Positions 29,494 to 43,683 of a DNA stretch of 64,000 bases are shown here, piece by piece (the stretch's first letter is position 1; every line of letters starts with the position of its first letter). The stretch lies in the NCBI GenBank assembly GCA_000442015.1, contig KE560907.1, positions 1 to 64,000 on the forward strand. The letters run 5' to 3'. Made by a program: the position numbers and the translations under genes. Below the pieces are notes generated by a model that made no database searches, was not told where the DNA came from, and saw only the letters and a program-made list of their open reading frames with translations. This DNA comes from Rozella allomycis CSF55. Its lineage: Eukaryota > Rozellomycota.

Positions 29494-31065
29494 ATGGAGA
29501 AGGAGTTGATCATTAGCATATCAATCCTACTCACAATCCTTTTTCTTTTTCTTTATGTGAAACACAGGCAAAATAATAATGTTAAATGTTTTTACTGCAA
29601 TGGAAAAGATTTGTATCAGACTTTTGTAGAGAATGAAGAGGAAAGGTATTACTGCAGGCACTGTGACAGTTACTTTTCGTTGATAAATGGTGACATAGAG
29701 ACTGTAGACGACGCTATGTTTGACGAAAATCTGAATAAGATTTCAGGCAGTTTGATTAACAGTAAACTAGTTTATTGATTTCAAATCGTAGGAAGAAATG
29801 CAAGCCATTGGCAGTCAATATTATGTAATAATTGTGAAAGCAACCAAGTAATTATAACCGGCTTGCTTGCTGATTTCGACCCACCAGTGAACAAGGTAAT
29901 AGTTTGTATTGATTGTAAAAGGATTTTGATGCGGCTGTCAAAGAATATAAACAATCTCTGGAGAGGCGTTATCCTTTATGCTCTATTTGCAGAAAATCTG
30001 TACAAAAAAGAATAGAAGAATCAGCGAAAATGTTACGCAGCGATGTAATGAATACAATGTTAAAAAAATCATCAAGTATGTCTCTGCCGGTATTAATTTG
30101 TCATAATTTGTTATAGAAAATACCTAAGCTATCTATAGGGCATATTTTTGTCATTATATTTAGAATTACTCAACAACTAATTTTGACTTTACTTTTGACT
30201 TCCATTTTATACAGAAATGACATTCTTTCGCTTGATTATAATTGTTATGAAAATAGAAACTATAATGAGAATATTCTTCTAACATTTCTGTTAGGCCCTG
30301 TGATTACTACGAGGTTTCTTATTAAAGTCCTCGGTGGTGAGATCGTTGATTGTTTCTTGTTAAAATCTTTAAATATTTTAATTTTATCGCCGATAATTTT
30401 ATCCATTATCGCCCCCTACGCTCCATTAACGAGACAAAGGAGAATTGAAAAGAACAACAGAAGGCAAAAAGTTCTAGCGATGGTAAGTTTCTGATTTTAT
30501 GTTTTTTATTAGACTAGCATTTCAATGCACGGATTTTTGTTTTATTTTATATTAGAAAAGATGAAGACGGCGTCATTTAATTACATTTATCTTTTGTGGG
30601 GCTTGTTTGTGACTTCTTTTGTCTTATCAATATTTTTCCAAATTGCAAGTCGTTCTTCTAGCAGAGATAAAATTGTTGACAAAATTTTCAATTCTAAAAC
30701 ATCTTTAGAGTATGAAGAATCATTTAATGATATTGACAACACTTTGGAAAACTTGGATAATTTATTGTCATTTTCAAACAATCCAAAGAATCGCTCATAT
30801 AATAACAATTCCCAAAAGTCAAAAAATATCTTCATTAATCAAGATAGTCCTACTTCAGTGACTTTTAAAGGGACAGTATTTGATCAAGTATCAATCCATA
30901 TCCAAAATTACGTAGGGCAGTAGTGGATTAGAAGACTTAATGGATAAATGGTCCATTAATGACAAAAGAACATTCAAACCTTACTCAGTCTCGTATCTCG
31001 ACAGACGCTTCATATCGCTACTGACCATTGTTTTATTTTTTCTTCAATTTTATCTGGTAAACTAA
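29494..31065 (+). CDS. Ima1/Samp1 (TMEM201) inner nuclear membrane protein
   Basis: An N-terminal TM helix is followed by the Ima1 N-terminal zinc domain: VKCFYCNGKDLY, YYCRHCDSYFSLINGD, then ILCNNCESNQ, LERRYPLCSICRKSV and MLRSDVMNTMLKKSS. Several further TM segments follow (for example ITQQLILTLLLTSILY, LLWGLFVTSFVLSIFF), with a C-terminal TM (ISLLTIVLFFLQFYL). Ima1/Samp1 proteins link the nuclear envelope to centromeres or microtubules. About five introns were placed; one of 28 nt gives FDQGSSGLEDLMDKW. The exact splice before NASHWQSILC is less certain. Confidence 0.75.
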
Positions 31066-31161
31066 TTTAATTTAAAGTAACCCTTAGCATAATTTAAAAA
31101 TTATCCACAATATACTTGGTGTATTTCTTGGGACATATTTGTGTAGGAACATATCAAACTT

Positions 31162-31450
31162 TTATCTTTCCATCTTTTTGAACACTTTATTCTTTACATA
31201 TGTATTAGACTCTGTAACATTTTTGTATCCACTTTTGTATTCAACATCATCCAATTTTTCAGTTCCAATCACCATTCTAACATTTCTACCCGATTTAAGC
31301 ATTATCATATCATCAATAAAAAATAAATTAACATGAATAATGCCTATTTCTTGTATAACTGGTTTTGCTTCTCGAAAGCAATTTTCAATCAATACATTTA
31401 CTACTTACTAGTTATATAACCCCAATGAAGTGATTTTTTTTCTAGTTTTT
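31162..31450 (-). CDS. Possible small protein, N-terminus unresolved
   Basis: A minus-strand frame reads KPVIQEIGIIHVNLFFIDDM, then MLKSGRNVRMVIGTEKLDD, ending KNKVFKKMER. A 38-nt intron could join an upstream exon ending KKSLHWGYIT. I found no start codon and recognise no family. The upstream part would run into the 5' region of the gene at 31504 on the other strand. Confidence 0.3.
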
Positions 31451-31503
31451 CATTGCTTTCTTATTGTCAATGGTTGTCAAGACACATTTGTGAGCCGCTG
31501 TAC

Positions 31504-32378
31504 ATGTCAAGACCTTCCTTTTCACAGCAGCCTTCATCAAATAAACTTTTGGAAGTTAAAAACAAAATAGCTGCACGGAAAACAGCAGTCGCCCATGATT
31601 TTACGTCGTATTGTGGAGATTTCAACAATGTTCAATGGAATTCGGTTTGGTAATCATTTATTTTATTTGTTTTAGGGCTGAATCAATAAACAAGGAAGAT
31701 AATTACAGACTCTACTATAAAGATAAATGGGGATTTATGCTGGAACAAGAAAAGCAATGGGAAATGACAAATCAAGGGAAACCTATGTCTAGACCTCCAT
31801 CGTCTAGCACTAAAAAGGAAGCATCTCAAAGACCAAGGACGTCTGGTTTTGTGGGTCATAGACCAATGTCTTCGAAAAGAAATACTAAAGACAAAAATAC
31901 ATCTCTCAAAGATAAAGTCAGTGCCAATACAAACTATGAAGAATACAAAGAATATTTAGAGAGCATTTTGGAAGAAGCAAATGAAAATACTTTGAAAAGA
32001 CTCTTTCCTGATAGGCCAACTTCGTCTTTTTCTAGAGTCATGCACAATCCTTCACAGGAATATTTTACGCACAGAAAAGAATCACTCCGAAAATGGAATG
32101 TTAAGACGCCAGCGTCGCAAGACATTGACTCAATAGAGAAATATAGCAATGAAGCGAAATTAGTTGAGACGACATGGACAACTGAGAGCAGGCAAAACTA
32201 TCAAAATCCTTTCCAAACTGGCATCCTCCATAACGAATCTACTTTTGATTCATATAATTTACAAAATGAAAAAGTAGATAGTCGACCAAAACAACGTAAT
32301 ACTTGCAATTCTACATACGGAAAGTTTCATTTTCAATACAGCAGAGTCGCTGAACTGCAACAAAAACTTAAATATTAA
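31504..32378 (+). CDS. Uncharacterised basic protein, possibly ciliary
   Basis: Starts MSRPSFSQQPSSNKLLEVKN; a 26-nt intron joins NNVQWNSVW to AESINKEDNYRLYYKDKWGF. The rest is polar, rich in S/R/K, with low-complexity stretches (MSRPPSSSTKKEASQRPRTS) and a C-terminal STYGKFHFQYSRVAELQQKL. About 282 residues, no TM. The central xLYYKDKWGF and the closing motif recall microtubule-inner or other axonemal proteins, but I cannot name a family. Confidence 0.55.
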
Positions 32379-32443
32379 ATATAAACATTTTTCTTTTGCT
32401 TCAAAATTTTATCTCCTGTTTTGATATTTCGAAATTTCATACC

Positions 32444-33035
32444 ATGAAGACGAGTTCCTACAGAGAAAGAGATAATGAAAGGCACGAAATGCACGAAGAA
32501 AATTCACACGATGGTAAAGCGTTTTTGCATTTAATTATTTAGATGCGACTGCAAAGCTGAGGTCAGCTGCTACCAAACGCAAGGGCAGAGGATTTAGCTC
32601 GGGTAATATTTATGCAATGAAATTATTATTCTAGTTGATGATAAAGGAACAGCTATGGATGTAGACCACGAGTTTGACCAGCTAGACCCCGAAAATGCTG
32701 TAGAACATGCACAAAAATGTATATTGATTTAGTACTTTAAAATAGCGGTTGAAGGCTGGATTATTTTTGTTACTGGTCTCCATGAAGAAATAACAGAAGA
32801 AGACATTCAAGACAAATTTGCAGACTTTGGGGAAATTATGAACTTGCATTTGAATTTGGATAGAAGAACTGGTTTTGTGAAAGGATATGCATTAATTGAG
32901 TATCGTGACTTTAAAGAAGCTGAAGCCGCTGTATCAAATATGAATGGGGCATTAATATTCGACAGGCCAGTTAAATGCGATTTTGCATTTGTGCATGAAA
33001 GAAGAGACAGGAGAAGTGATAATCGTAGGAAATAA
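32444..33035 (+). CDS. RBM8A: RNA-binding protein Y14/RBM8A (exon junction complex)
   Basis: Core subunit of the exon junction complex, marking spliced mRNAs with Magoh and eIF4A3. After introns of 29, 32 and 27 nt the protein reads [40 protein letters not shown] and the RRM ([20 protein letters not shown]). The short basic C-terminus [13 protein letters not shown] replaces the usual RS tail. About 168 residues, normal for Y14. The stop is 9 bp from the stop of the next gene on the other strand. Confidence 0.95.
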
Positions 33036-33044
33036 ATCTTTTAT

Positions 33045-33779
33045 TTAAAAATATTCAAATGAATCTGATTCTGTAGTTATTCCTTCTGGAATGGTGGGTT
33101 TGCCAGTATTTGATCCCGAGGGTATAGAGTTACTTTCTTCGGGTTTTTCCCATTCAGGCGCATACTTTTTCAATTTATCTTCAGAGTCCGATAATTCAAC
33201 GGGTTTGTGATCATCAGGAATACTTTTGTCGACCAATACAGCACCACCCACTAAAGCACCACCTCCCAAGGCTCCGACTAACGCAGGATGCCTGGATATA
33301 AAGCCTTTCTTTTGTAAATCATCAGTTTTTTCATTTTTAGACTTGTCAGTCTTTGATTTAATTCTCTCTGAGACTCGCTGGAACAAACCTTGCCCCTTAA
33401 TTACGAGTTGGTCATATTTGCCCTTGAGAGCGTCAAATCTATCATTCCATTTGCCTCCTTTTCGGTCTGTTTGTGTAGCAATATTATTTTGATCATTTAA
33501 ATTTGTATTTGTATTCTCTACTATTCTATCAGGGACATGACTTGCCGTATTTTGTTGTCTAACTGAAGATGCAGCACCATGGGTAGAGTAATTTATCGGT
33601 TCCCATGAACCATCATGATAAACAGGTTTGTTAATCAATGTTGTACTTCCAGGAGGAGTCGTGAAAGCTGTGTGAGGTACTATTGTTGCTTTTGAAGAAG
33701 TAGAAGATACTACTGTACCGGCTGGCGCGGCTAAAGCTGAAGCACTTAGCATAGCAAATAAAGTAATTGATAATTTCAT
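33045..33779 (-). CDS. Secreted orphan protein, 244 residues
   Basis: Single exon. Signal peptide MKLSITLFAMLSASALAAPA, a Ser/Thr-rich stretch, a basic middle with the coiled region KGKYDQLVIKGQGLFQRVSE, then a Gly/Ala-rich hydrophobic segment (HPALVGALGGGALVGGAVLV) flanked by charges, and an acidic Pro-rich tail. The hydrophobic segment may be a TM helix or membrane-inserting stretch. No family recognised. A TATA-like box (atatataaag on its strand, near 33810-33819) lies about 35 nt before the ATG. Confidence 0.7.
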   Translation of the reverse strand: MKLSITLFAMLSASALAAPAGTVVSSTSSKATIVPHTAFTTPPGSTTLINKPVYHDGSWEPINYSTHGAASSVRQQNTASHVPDRIVENTNTNLNDQNNIATQTDRKGGKWNDRFDALKGKYDQLVIKGQGLFQRVSERIKSKTDKSKNEKTDDLQKKGFISRHPALVGALGGGALVGGAVLVDKSIPDDHKPVELSDSEDKLKKYAPEWEKPEESNSIPSGSNTGKPTIPEGITTESDSFEYF

Positions 33780-33871
33780 GGCGTTTTATTGACAGTGTGA
33801 TTTCATCGCTTTATATATGTGCATTATTTGTTCATGCGCGTGAACTACATAACTGTGATTGGTCCAAAATT

Positions 33872-34384
33872 TCAAAATCTATTTTTACACCTTTTGTTTT
33901 CTATTCTATTTTCAATTAATGATCTTGAATCATGGCAATATGAATTGATGTTTTCCCTTTCGGCAATTTTATGCAAGTTCATATTTGAAGTTAAAGTGAT
34001 GTCTGCATTAGTTTTTACTGCCGCTTTTAACACAGAAGCGCATAGTGTGTTTATATGCCTATTGAGAGGAAATGATAAATCAACATCCTCTGTATTCACT
34101 GGAATTATTTTCGAAACAAGAATATCTGCACGTTTCTTTTCTGATGCACCACCTAGAGTTTGCACGATGTGCTTGAATTTTTCGATGCATATGGTGCTTG
34201 CGTAAAGGTACGATGACTTTACAAAAATATCATGTACGCTCAATAGAAAAGGTTCAACCATTTCAACCTTGGTCTGTCTATTTAGTTCGTTATTATCAAA
34301 TAGAATATTTTCACAAGATTGAATGTTGTTTGATATCTCAGATACATATGCGATCATAGTGGTTACATCCAAGTTTACGAGCAT
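33872..34384 (-). CDS. DUF1308/C7orf25-like protein, short form
   Basis: 170 residues matching the C-terminal half of the DUF1308 (UPF0415, C7orf25) family: LDVTTMIAYVSEISN, HIVQTLGGASEKKRADILV, and LKAAVKTNADITLTSNMN. Family members are usually around 400 residues, so this is either a natural short form or lacks upstream exons; the 85 bp before the ATG show no obvious one. Function of the family is unknown; a PIN-like nuclease fold has been suggested for the C-terminal region. Confidence 0.62.
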   Translation of the reverse strand: MLVNLDVTTMIAYVSEISNNIQSCENILFDNNELNRQTKVEMVEPFLLSVHDIFVKSSYLYASTICIEKFKHIVQTLGGASEKKRADILVSKIIPVNTEDVDLSFPLNRHINTLCASVLKAAVKTNADITLTSNMNLHKIAERENINSYCHDSRSLIENRIENKRCKNRF

Positions 34385-34469
34385 TAAAAATTCCGGAAAA
34401 AGCTTACGACTTTTTGAAAAGATGAATGGCGTGTGTTATAGCGTTAATTCGATATTTTAAAAAAGCATA

Positions 34470-37015
34470 TTATTTATTAAAATTTTGCAGAGACTTATAT
34501 CTACTATATTCATTTTGAGAAAGTGAAGGGACAAGATTTTTGGCGGATTGGATCAAATCTTCTTGGTTTACGATAGCTTGAACTTTATCCAAAGGTAAAG
34601 AAACAATAAATTCGTCCAATGAAGCTTCGGGGTGATAAATTTTGTGTTCATGAAAAGATTTGTCGATTTCTTTTATTAGTCTTTCAATTGATAGCAAACT
34701 AGCTTGTTTGCAAATTGAGGATAGATCAGCACTGGAAGCCAAAGGAGGACAACAGTCAGCCAAATATTCAAAATCTATTTTGTCAACTTTCAATCTTAAT
34801 TTAATTTTCAAAAGGATTATTTACTTTGATAGAGACGATTTTAACACGTGGATTTTATCAGCATTTGATTCAGGTAGCCCCACATATACGGATTTATCAA
34901 ATCTACCAGGCCTCATTAAAGAAGAATCTAAAAGATCTTTTTAAAGAAGTAAAGTAAACTTACCAGGTCTATTTGTTGCTGCCATGACAAATAAATCATC
35001 TTGACTTAGAGAATCCAGTTCGGACAGTAATTGAGAGACAACTCTGTCCATAACACCGCCAGCATCATTGGAGTATCCTCTAGAAGGAGCAATGGCATCA
35101 ATTTCATCAAAGAAAATAATGCAAGGTCTATTTTGTCGTGCTTTCTGAAATATTGAACGAACATTCGCTTCACTTTCGCCAACGTACATGTTTAATAGTT
35201 CAGGTCCCTTAACTGGAATAAAATTTAACGAGCATTCATTTGCGACTGCTTTGGCTAATAATGTTTTTCCATTCCCTGGAGGTCCAAAAAGTAAAATTCC
35301 AGACCTCTTTTTTATTTGACTGTTAAATAGTTCAGGATGATGAAGCGGCAACAAAAATGTATCCATAACGTTCCGTTTAATTGATTCAAGCCCTCCTATG
35401 TCTGCCCACTTTGTGTCCGGAATACAAATCGAATCTTGCATGCACTTTCTGAACTCCTTTACATTTATTTTCTTGTCTAACGAAAGATTTCTTAAATCCA
35501 TCGCTGTGAATCCTGATGTTTCTTTAGCTAGCTCTTCACTTTGGTCTTTGGGTATTTCGTAAAATTCCAAAATTTCCTTCCTTTCCATTTGATTTGGAAT
35601 CGGTAATTCTACAACCTCGCAACAAAGAGAAAGAAAATCTTCAATCTTGTCTTTCTCTTCTTCAACTATAAATATTACAACATCCTTTGATTCAATTAGC
35701 AATAGTTCTAGCTCTTCATAAATTATGGAAACTATTAAACAGAATACATTAATTTACTCAACTCTTCAGCATCAATTGATTTCTCTTCTTTAAGAGCAAT
35801 TTTACTCAAATTGGTTACGTTAATAATGCATGGCCCTCTATTTGACAATTCACTCAACTTTTCACTTATTTTATTTATTGTTTGATTATTTATTGCCCCG
35901 TCTTTAAAAATTATACAATCCAATTCAAATAGTGGGACGAATAGTCTGCGCGCCAAGTTCTCAACAAAAGTCTTCTTCCCAATTCCCTTTTTACCATTCA
36001 AAGAAATTAAACAAGGTTTCTTCATATCAAGATACTTATTTAAATCATCAAGTACTTTGAAGAAGATTTCAGGCATTGGTTTCACATCTGCAACATCGTA
36101 TGGTAATTTAGAGCCTAAGATTCCTTTTTGATATATTTTAGTCTTTGAATTCATTTTATGAAAGCCAGTCGAAGAATAATTTGGCTCTATTTGAGTGACC
36201 TTGAAGTAGATCTGATATTCGCAACTTTCAACATTCGCAAATTTTTCAAAAGACCAATCAGAAGCACATTTCTTTATTGTTTCTTTCAATTCATCAATTT
36301 TTACGCTAATAATCATTCCATTGAATATCGTTTCCGTTTGCATCAATTGTTTTTGAATGTACTCTGAGTAATCCACATTTCCCCGTTTTATGAATTCAGG
36401 GCATACAACGCGTGTTAAAATGATACTTTCAGCTGATGGATGATGAACGTGAGATTTATTTCTAGTCAGACCATTTCTTGGCGTCAATTTCATCATATGA
36501 ATTCCTCTCAACGATAAATTGGAATACAAAAGCGAGTTTATGTAAGCTTTCGATTCATTTGACTCTCCTTCGCTTTGTATTTGACATTTAAGTTGCAAAG
36601 TTTGACTCAAGAATTCAAGTTCAACCTATAATTATGGTATTTGGCAAATTTTACTATATCCCCTTTATATACACCAAGATTATAGCAAAGTTGATCATTC
36701 AACAAAATTGAATCCATTGGTACCTGTCTTTGGCAAGCCTCTAATGTGACCCAGAGCGAATCAATTGGAAACTTGCATTTTGAATTAGTTAATTTAACTT
36801 CAACTATTGTGTTTTCGTTGCCTATATAATGAGTAAAGCTGCAGTTTACATTTTCCCGAAGCATGGGGATATGCCATGGCTACTTTATAGTTATTTCCCA
36901 CAACGTCCCCTTCTTTGACAACCAATTTATCTGAAATAGCTCTGTGGATTAAAGTTTTACCTACATTAGGAATATCATCACATGTTTCTGCTTCCAACAA
37001 CACAAACTCCACCAT
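34470..37015 (-). CDS. PEX6: Peroxisomal AAA-ATPase PEX6
   Basis: Peroxin that, with PEX1, extracts ubiquitinated PEX5. The D2 ATPase is clear: [20 protein letters not shown], Walker A GPPGNGKT (Asn in place of the usual Thr), [20 protein letters not shown], Walker [25 protein letters not shown] and [14 protein letters not shown]1 is degenerate, with [10 protein letters not shown] but no acidic Walker B, as in other PEX6. The C-terminal helical lid follows. Introns of 26-30 nt include one (29 nt) giving [12 protein letters not shown]. The first exon used begins [14 protein letters not shown]; an open stretch at 37045-37139 (GIPFQFGKICNYNVF) could be an extra upstream exon. Confidence 0.88.
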
Positions 37016-37166
37016 TTCCCTTTTAAGAAAAATTGAAAACTGAAAATGAATTATTAATTATTGCATTCTTCATTCCTTCTGCATTAATGAAAACATTATA
37101 ATTGCAAATCTTTCCGAACTGGAACGGAATACCCTGAAAAATCTAAAGTTTTAAAATTCTTAGATC

Positions 37167-38195
37167 ATGTACGACATAACACCTGTGTACAAAATATCAA
37201 ATGGTAATACATGATACTAAAATTTAAAAGGAAAAAGAGCAGTGGAGCCATATGACTTTGTGTACAAGACGTTTGCCAAACGAAGATGGGTTGGTCGCAC
37301 AAATTATATGATGTATTTTCCAAAGAATTTAGAGATAAAGCAAATGACTACTACGTAAATATTGAATTATACATAGAAATTTTAGTTGAAGGCTATTAAA
37401 GATGGCAGAATAAAAGTAAATGGAAAATTTGTCAGTCCAGACACTATTTTGAGAGATAATGATAAGATTACACATGCACTACGGCGAGAGGAACCAGATG
37501 TGTCTAATGATGAAATTGAAATAATTTCTCAGTCCGAAGATCTGCTGGTTGTTAATAAACCCGCCTCAATACCCGTTCACCCAACAGGCCGATACAGTTT
37601 TAACACGTTAACTATGATCTTGCGCTATGTCCACGGATTTACACAAACATTATACTGTAATAATTATTTCGGTTATTTGAAAGTGATTAATAGAATTGAT
37701 AGATTAGTTTCTGGAATAGTTTTAATAGCCCTGAATAAGCAAAAGGCATCTGAAATGCACGAATTAATGGCTTCAAGACTTTTGAAAAAGACATATATTG
37801 CTAAAGTTCATGGAAGAGTCGAATGGTAATGAAATTATTTTGAACGAACCTGAAGGGATGAACACAAGTGCGAACTGCCGCTTAAAATTGTTGACCACAA
37901 AGCAGGAATTACAAAAGTGGATTTAAAAGATGGAAAAGAATGTGTGACATTGTTTAAAAAAGTGCATTTAGGTGATGATTACTCTATAGTTGAATGTCAA
38001 CCACTCACTGGTAGATCTCACCAAATTAGAGTACATTTACAATCTATTGGGCATTCAATATTTCATGATGTGCACTATGGTTCTCCTGCTGTCTCAGAAG
38101 ATGCGTCAATCTGCCTTCATTCCTTGCGATATTCGTATGAAAATGTATGGTCATATGAAACAGCCAAACCCAAATGGGCATTGCATCATGAATAA
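37167..38195 (+). CDS. RluA-family pseudouridine synthase (RPUSD/RIB2-PUS type), frame break
   Basis: Pseudouridine synthase for tRNA or rRNA. The family N-terminus PYDFVYKTFAKRRWVG is followed by an S4-like region (AIKDGRIKVNGKFVSPD), then DLLVVNKPASIPVHPTGRY, the catalytic segment NRIDRLVSGIVLIAL (Arg-Ile-Asp, catalytic Asp), ECQPLTGRSHQIRVHL and the closing LHSLRYSY. Introns of 26, about 30 and 30 nt are placed. Between RRWVG and the next conserved block, KLYDVFSKEFRDKANDYY, the frame shifts by one within about 37285-37300 with no intron to explain it. Either an indel error or a real lesion. Confidence 0.82.
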
Positions 38196-38285
38196 TAAAG
38201 CTTTTTATCTTTAAAAAAATCAATGAAATGTTTATTAAAATAGTTCTCTTTTGGTCTCAAATCTTTACCCAGCCACACAAATAAA

Positions 38286-39055
38286 ATGAAGAACGATGGA
38301 GCCCCCAAGCTACCGAGAACATTCGAAGAAAAAGAGACTATGAAGCGCTTAATAGTGGTTATCGAAGGAGCGACACTCGAAACAGTTCGTGTTGGCAAGA
38401 GCAAAGACGCTCCATACCAGCTTTTGAACTGTGATGACCACCAGGGCATTATTAAGCGCCACGGGAAGGAGATAGCCGACTATAGACCGGATATAACGCA
38501 TCAGGTACGATTATCACGAAATTTGTAAAAGTGTTTGTTGGCGCTTCTAGATTCGCCATTGAACAAAGCCGGACTTTTGCAAGTCTATATCCATACACAG
38601 AAGAATGTTTTGATTGAAATCAACCCGCATACACGTATTCCGCGTACTTTTAAACGATTTTGCGGGCTGTTTGGTAATATACTGTTTGTTGGGTTACTAG
38701 TTCAACTGTTGCATAAATTATCGATTAGATCTGTGAATGGCAGTGAAAAGCTTTTGAAGATTATCGAGAATCCTATTACGAATCATTTGCCTACAAAGTG
38801 TCGCAAGATTGGTAAGAATGATGTGTGAAGTTTATAGGTTTATCGTATGATGCTCCGGTTGTAGATATCAATGAGTATGTGAAGGAGATTCCGGGCGACG
38901 AGCCTGTTGTATTTTTCTTGGGAGGAATGGCCCACGGTGTAGATAATTTCCCGGATGCAGAAGAAAGTGTATCTATAAGCAATTATTCCTTATCTGCAGC
39001 AGCTGCCTGTTCTAGATTGTGTCATGCATATGAGAGTTTGTGGAACGTTGTTTGA
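38286..39055 (+). CDS. EMG1: rRNA pseudouridine N1-methyltransferase EMG1/NEP1
   Basis: SPOUT methyltransferase that modifies a hypermodified uridine of 18S rRNA and is needed for 40S assembly. Conserved blocks: [73 protein letters not shown], and the SAM-binding end [24 protein letters not shown]. Introns of 27 and 26 nt are clear. A third 27-nt intron at 38674-38700 is in frame and stop-free: removing it restores [16 protein letters not shown], so translation of the raw sequence gives a false 9-residue insert. Confidence 0.93.
38674..38700 (+). other. In-frame stop-free 27-nt intron (EMG1)
   Basis: GTAATAT...CTAG, 27 nt, hence invisible to a frame check. Without it the conserved EMG1 segment [11 protein letters not shown] is continuous; with it nine foreign hydrophobic residues interrupt the motif. 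Confidence 0.75.
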
Positions 39056-39199
39056 AAGCACAATAAATTTAAATGCATTTCATTATCGCCGGTTATATTT
39101 TCTACTAAATAGTTAGTTTTATGTGTGACTGTGTCTATAATTAATTCCCCATTCTTTGCCTTTGAATTCACTAGAGCCACACCCTTGTAAATTAACAGA

Positions 39200-41798
<2,599 letters not shown>

Positions 41799-41900
41799 AC
41801 CAATTTAATTATTTTTTAAATATATTCAGCAAGTATTGAGGATGTAGATATTGAAGATTTTGAAAAGATGAGATAAATGAAATATTTGACAATGTCTTTA

Positions 41901-43542
41901 TTACATTTTCTGACAAAATTCAATTGCTTTCATAGGATCAACCATTCCATGACCAAATACATTATTCGGTACAGATTTAATAGTATCAGAGCCACAATTT
42001 TCTGTGGTAAACAAGGGCTTGGCGGTGCGTTTTATGATTTCACTTAATGCATCAACATTCCAAACAATAAAAGGGCATGCTTCGACCAACAGTAGGATAA
42101 TTCCAGATATATGTGGAGATGCCATCGACGTACCACTCAAAGACGCAAACCGGTCTGGTGGATATGCAGCTCTTTTAACACAAAACACGATCAACTTACA
42201 GAATGTTCACACCCGGCGCGGAAATGTCAGGTTTGGTGTAATTATGGAGACCCAGAAGATTAACAGGCCCCCTTGAACTGAACCACGCAATAAGATCACT
42301 TTTGAAAGACGTCGCACCTACAGACATAACTGACGGCTAGATAAAAATGATCCAATGTCAATACCTCGAAACCGGGTGGCGCTTGTATCGTTTCACATTT
42401 CGGTCCTTCATTTCCAGCACTAACCGACATGAAAATTCCAGCCATTTTCAGTGCCTTCACAGCCCGGCTAAATGCATTCGGCGCGCATCCTTCGCTTTTG
42501 GGGCAGCCGTATGAATTTCCTATCACGGTGGGTCGCTTTGCTGGATTAGGATTGTCGCCATTTAAATTGGTTGGCGCCAGGAAGAAATTCAAGCAGGACA
42601 AATAAAAGCTTGTTTTTCCCAACCCGCGGTCCATATTCCTGCATGCAATGAATTTGGACTTTGGAGCGACCCCTATTCCATTTATTCCGACAACTGTGCT
42701 TGTAGTGTGAGTGCCGTGGCCATTGTCGTCGCATGGTTCGGATGACTTGATGGAGCATTTTGCTGGACCCTTGCCGATCTCCTCGGTCACTGCGTCCCAC
42801 CAATCTATACAGAAGAGATAATTTAAAGTACTGTAGTTGTGGTTGATCACGCCGTTGTCTTCGACACCCCTGTAATTTCGAAACAAAAATGGGTGTCTCC
42901 ATTCAACGCCAGTGTCTGCTGAAGCAAATACATGGCCTTTTCCTTCAATTCCTTTTTTCCAGACTTTATCAATACCAATATATTTAATATTCCACTGGGT
43001 ATCGGCTTTAGAGAAGTTTTTGAGAATCTTTTGTTCGGACTTTGTGGCACGTGGAAGATTCACGTGAAATGATTTGTCAGGAACAATTTCTAATACTTGT
43101 TCGTGCTAAATATGAAAACTTAACTACGTATTTACTTGTGATAAAGATAGAATTCGGTGGATCGGAACTGATGCAAGAACCGAATTCGAAATTGGAAACC
43201 TTTTCACTATTTGGACATCGTCAAAGGACTGCAGAAATTTTGCCTTTCATTAGAATAATAATTAGTTACCAAGCTATTTTTGAAGTTATAATTAAGTGTG
43301 TCGTATACATATTGCCCTTGATGACTATGAAACAAGCCAGATTGCACATAATATTCTCTATTAACATCAATATCATTTAATTTCATTAAAAAATTAACGT
43401 TATTCGCCATCGTCAAATCGGCTTCCTCTTTGAATGTTATAATATATTTGAAATGGTGGATTCTATTCAAATTGAAGAGATTGATTTGAGTTGTGAAAAC
43501 AAGGTTCAGAAGCAATGAGAAAAGAAAAACTTTTAGCTGCAT
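41901..43542 (-). CDS. Secreted subtilisin-like serine protease (S8) with I9 propeptide
   Basis: Signal peptide [16 protein letters not shown], an I9-type propeptide ([12 protein letters not shown]...[20 protein letters not shown]) and a subtilisin domain. Catalytic residues are Asp in [12 protein letters not shown], His in [15 protein letters not shown], and Ser in [14 protein letters not shown]; the oxyanion-hole Asn is likely in GNEGP or IGNSYGC. Five introns of 26-30 nt are removed. Extra Cys residues ([15 protein letters not shown]) suggest a disulphide-stabilised variant. Secreted subtilases are often expanded in fungi that feed on animals or other fungi. Confidence 0.87.
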
Positions 43543-43683
43543 ATTTACGTTTTTCTATTGTATGGATTTTGCTCCTATGACAACAATTAAAACAGATATA
43601 TCCCAAAGACGTCATTTATTTAACTTTCCGGTGCAAAACAAAAATATGACTAAAATGTTAATAAAGTTTCAATTTAAATACAT

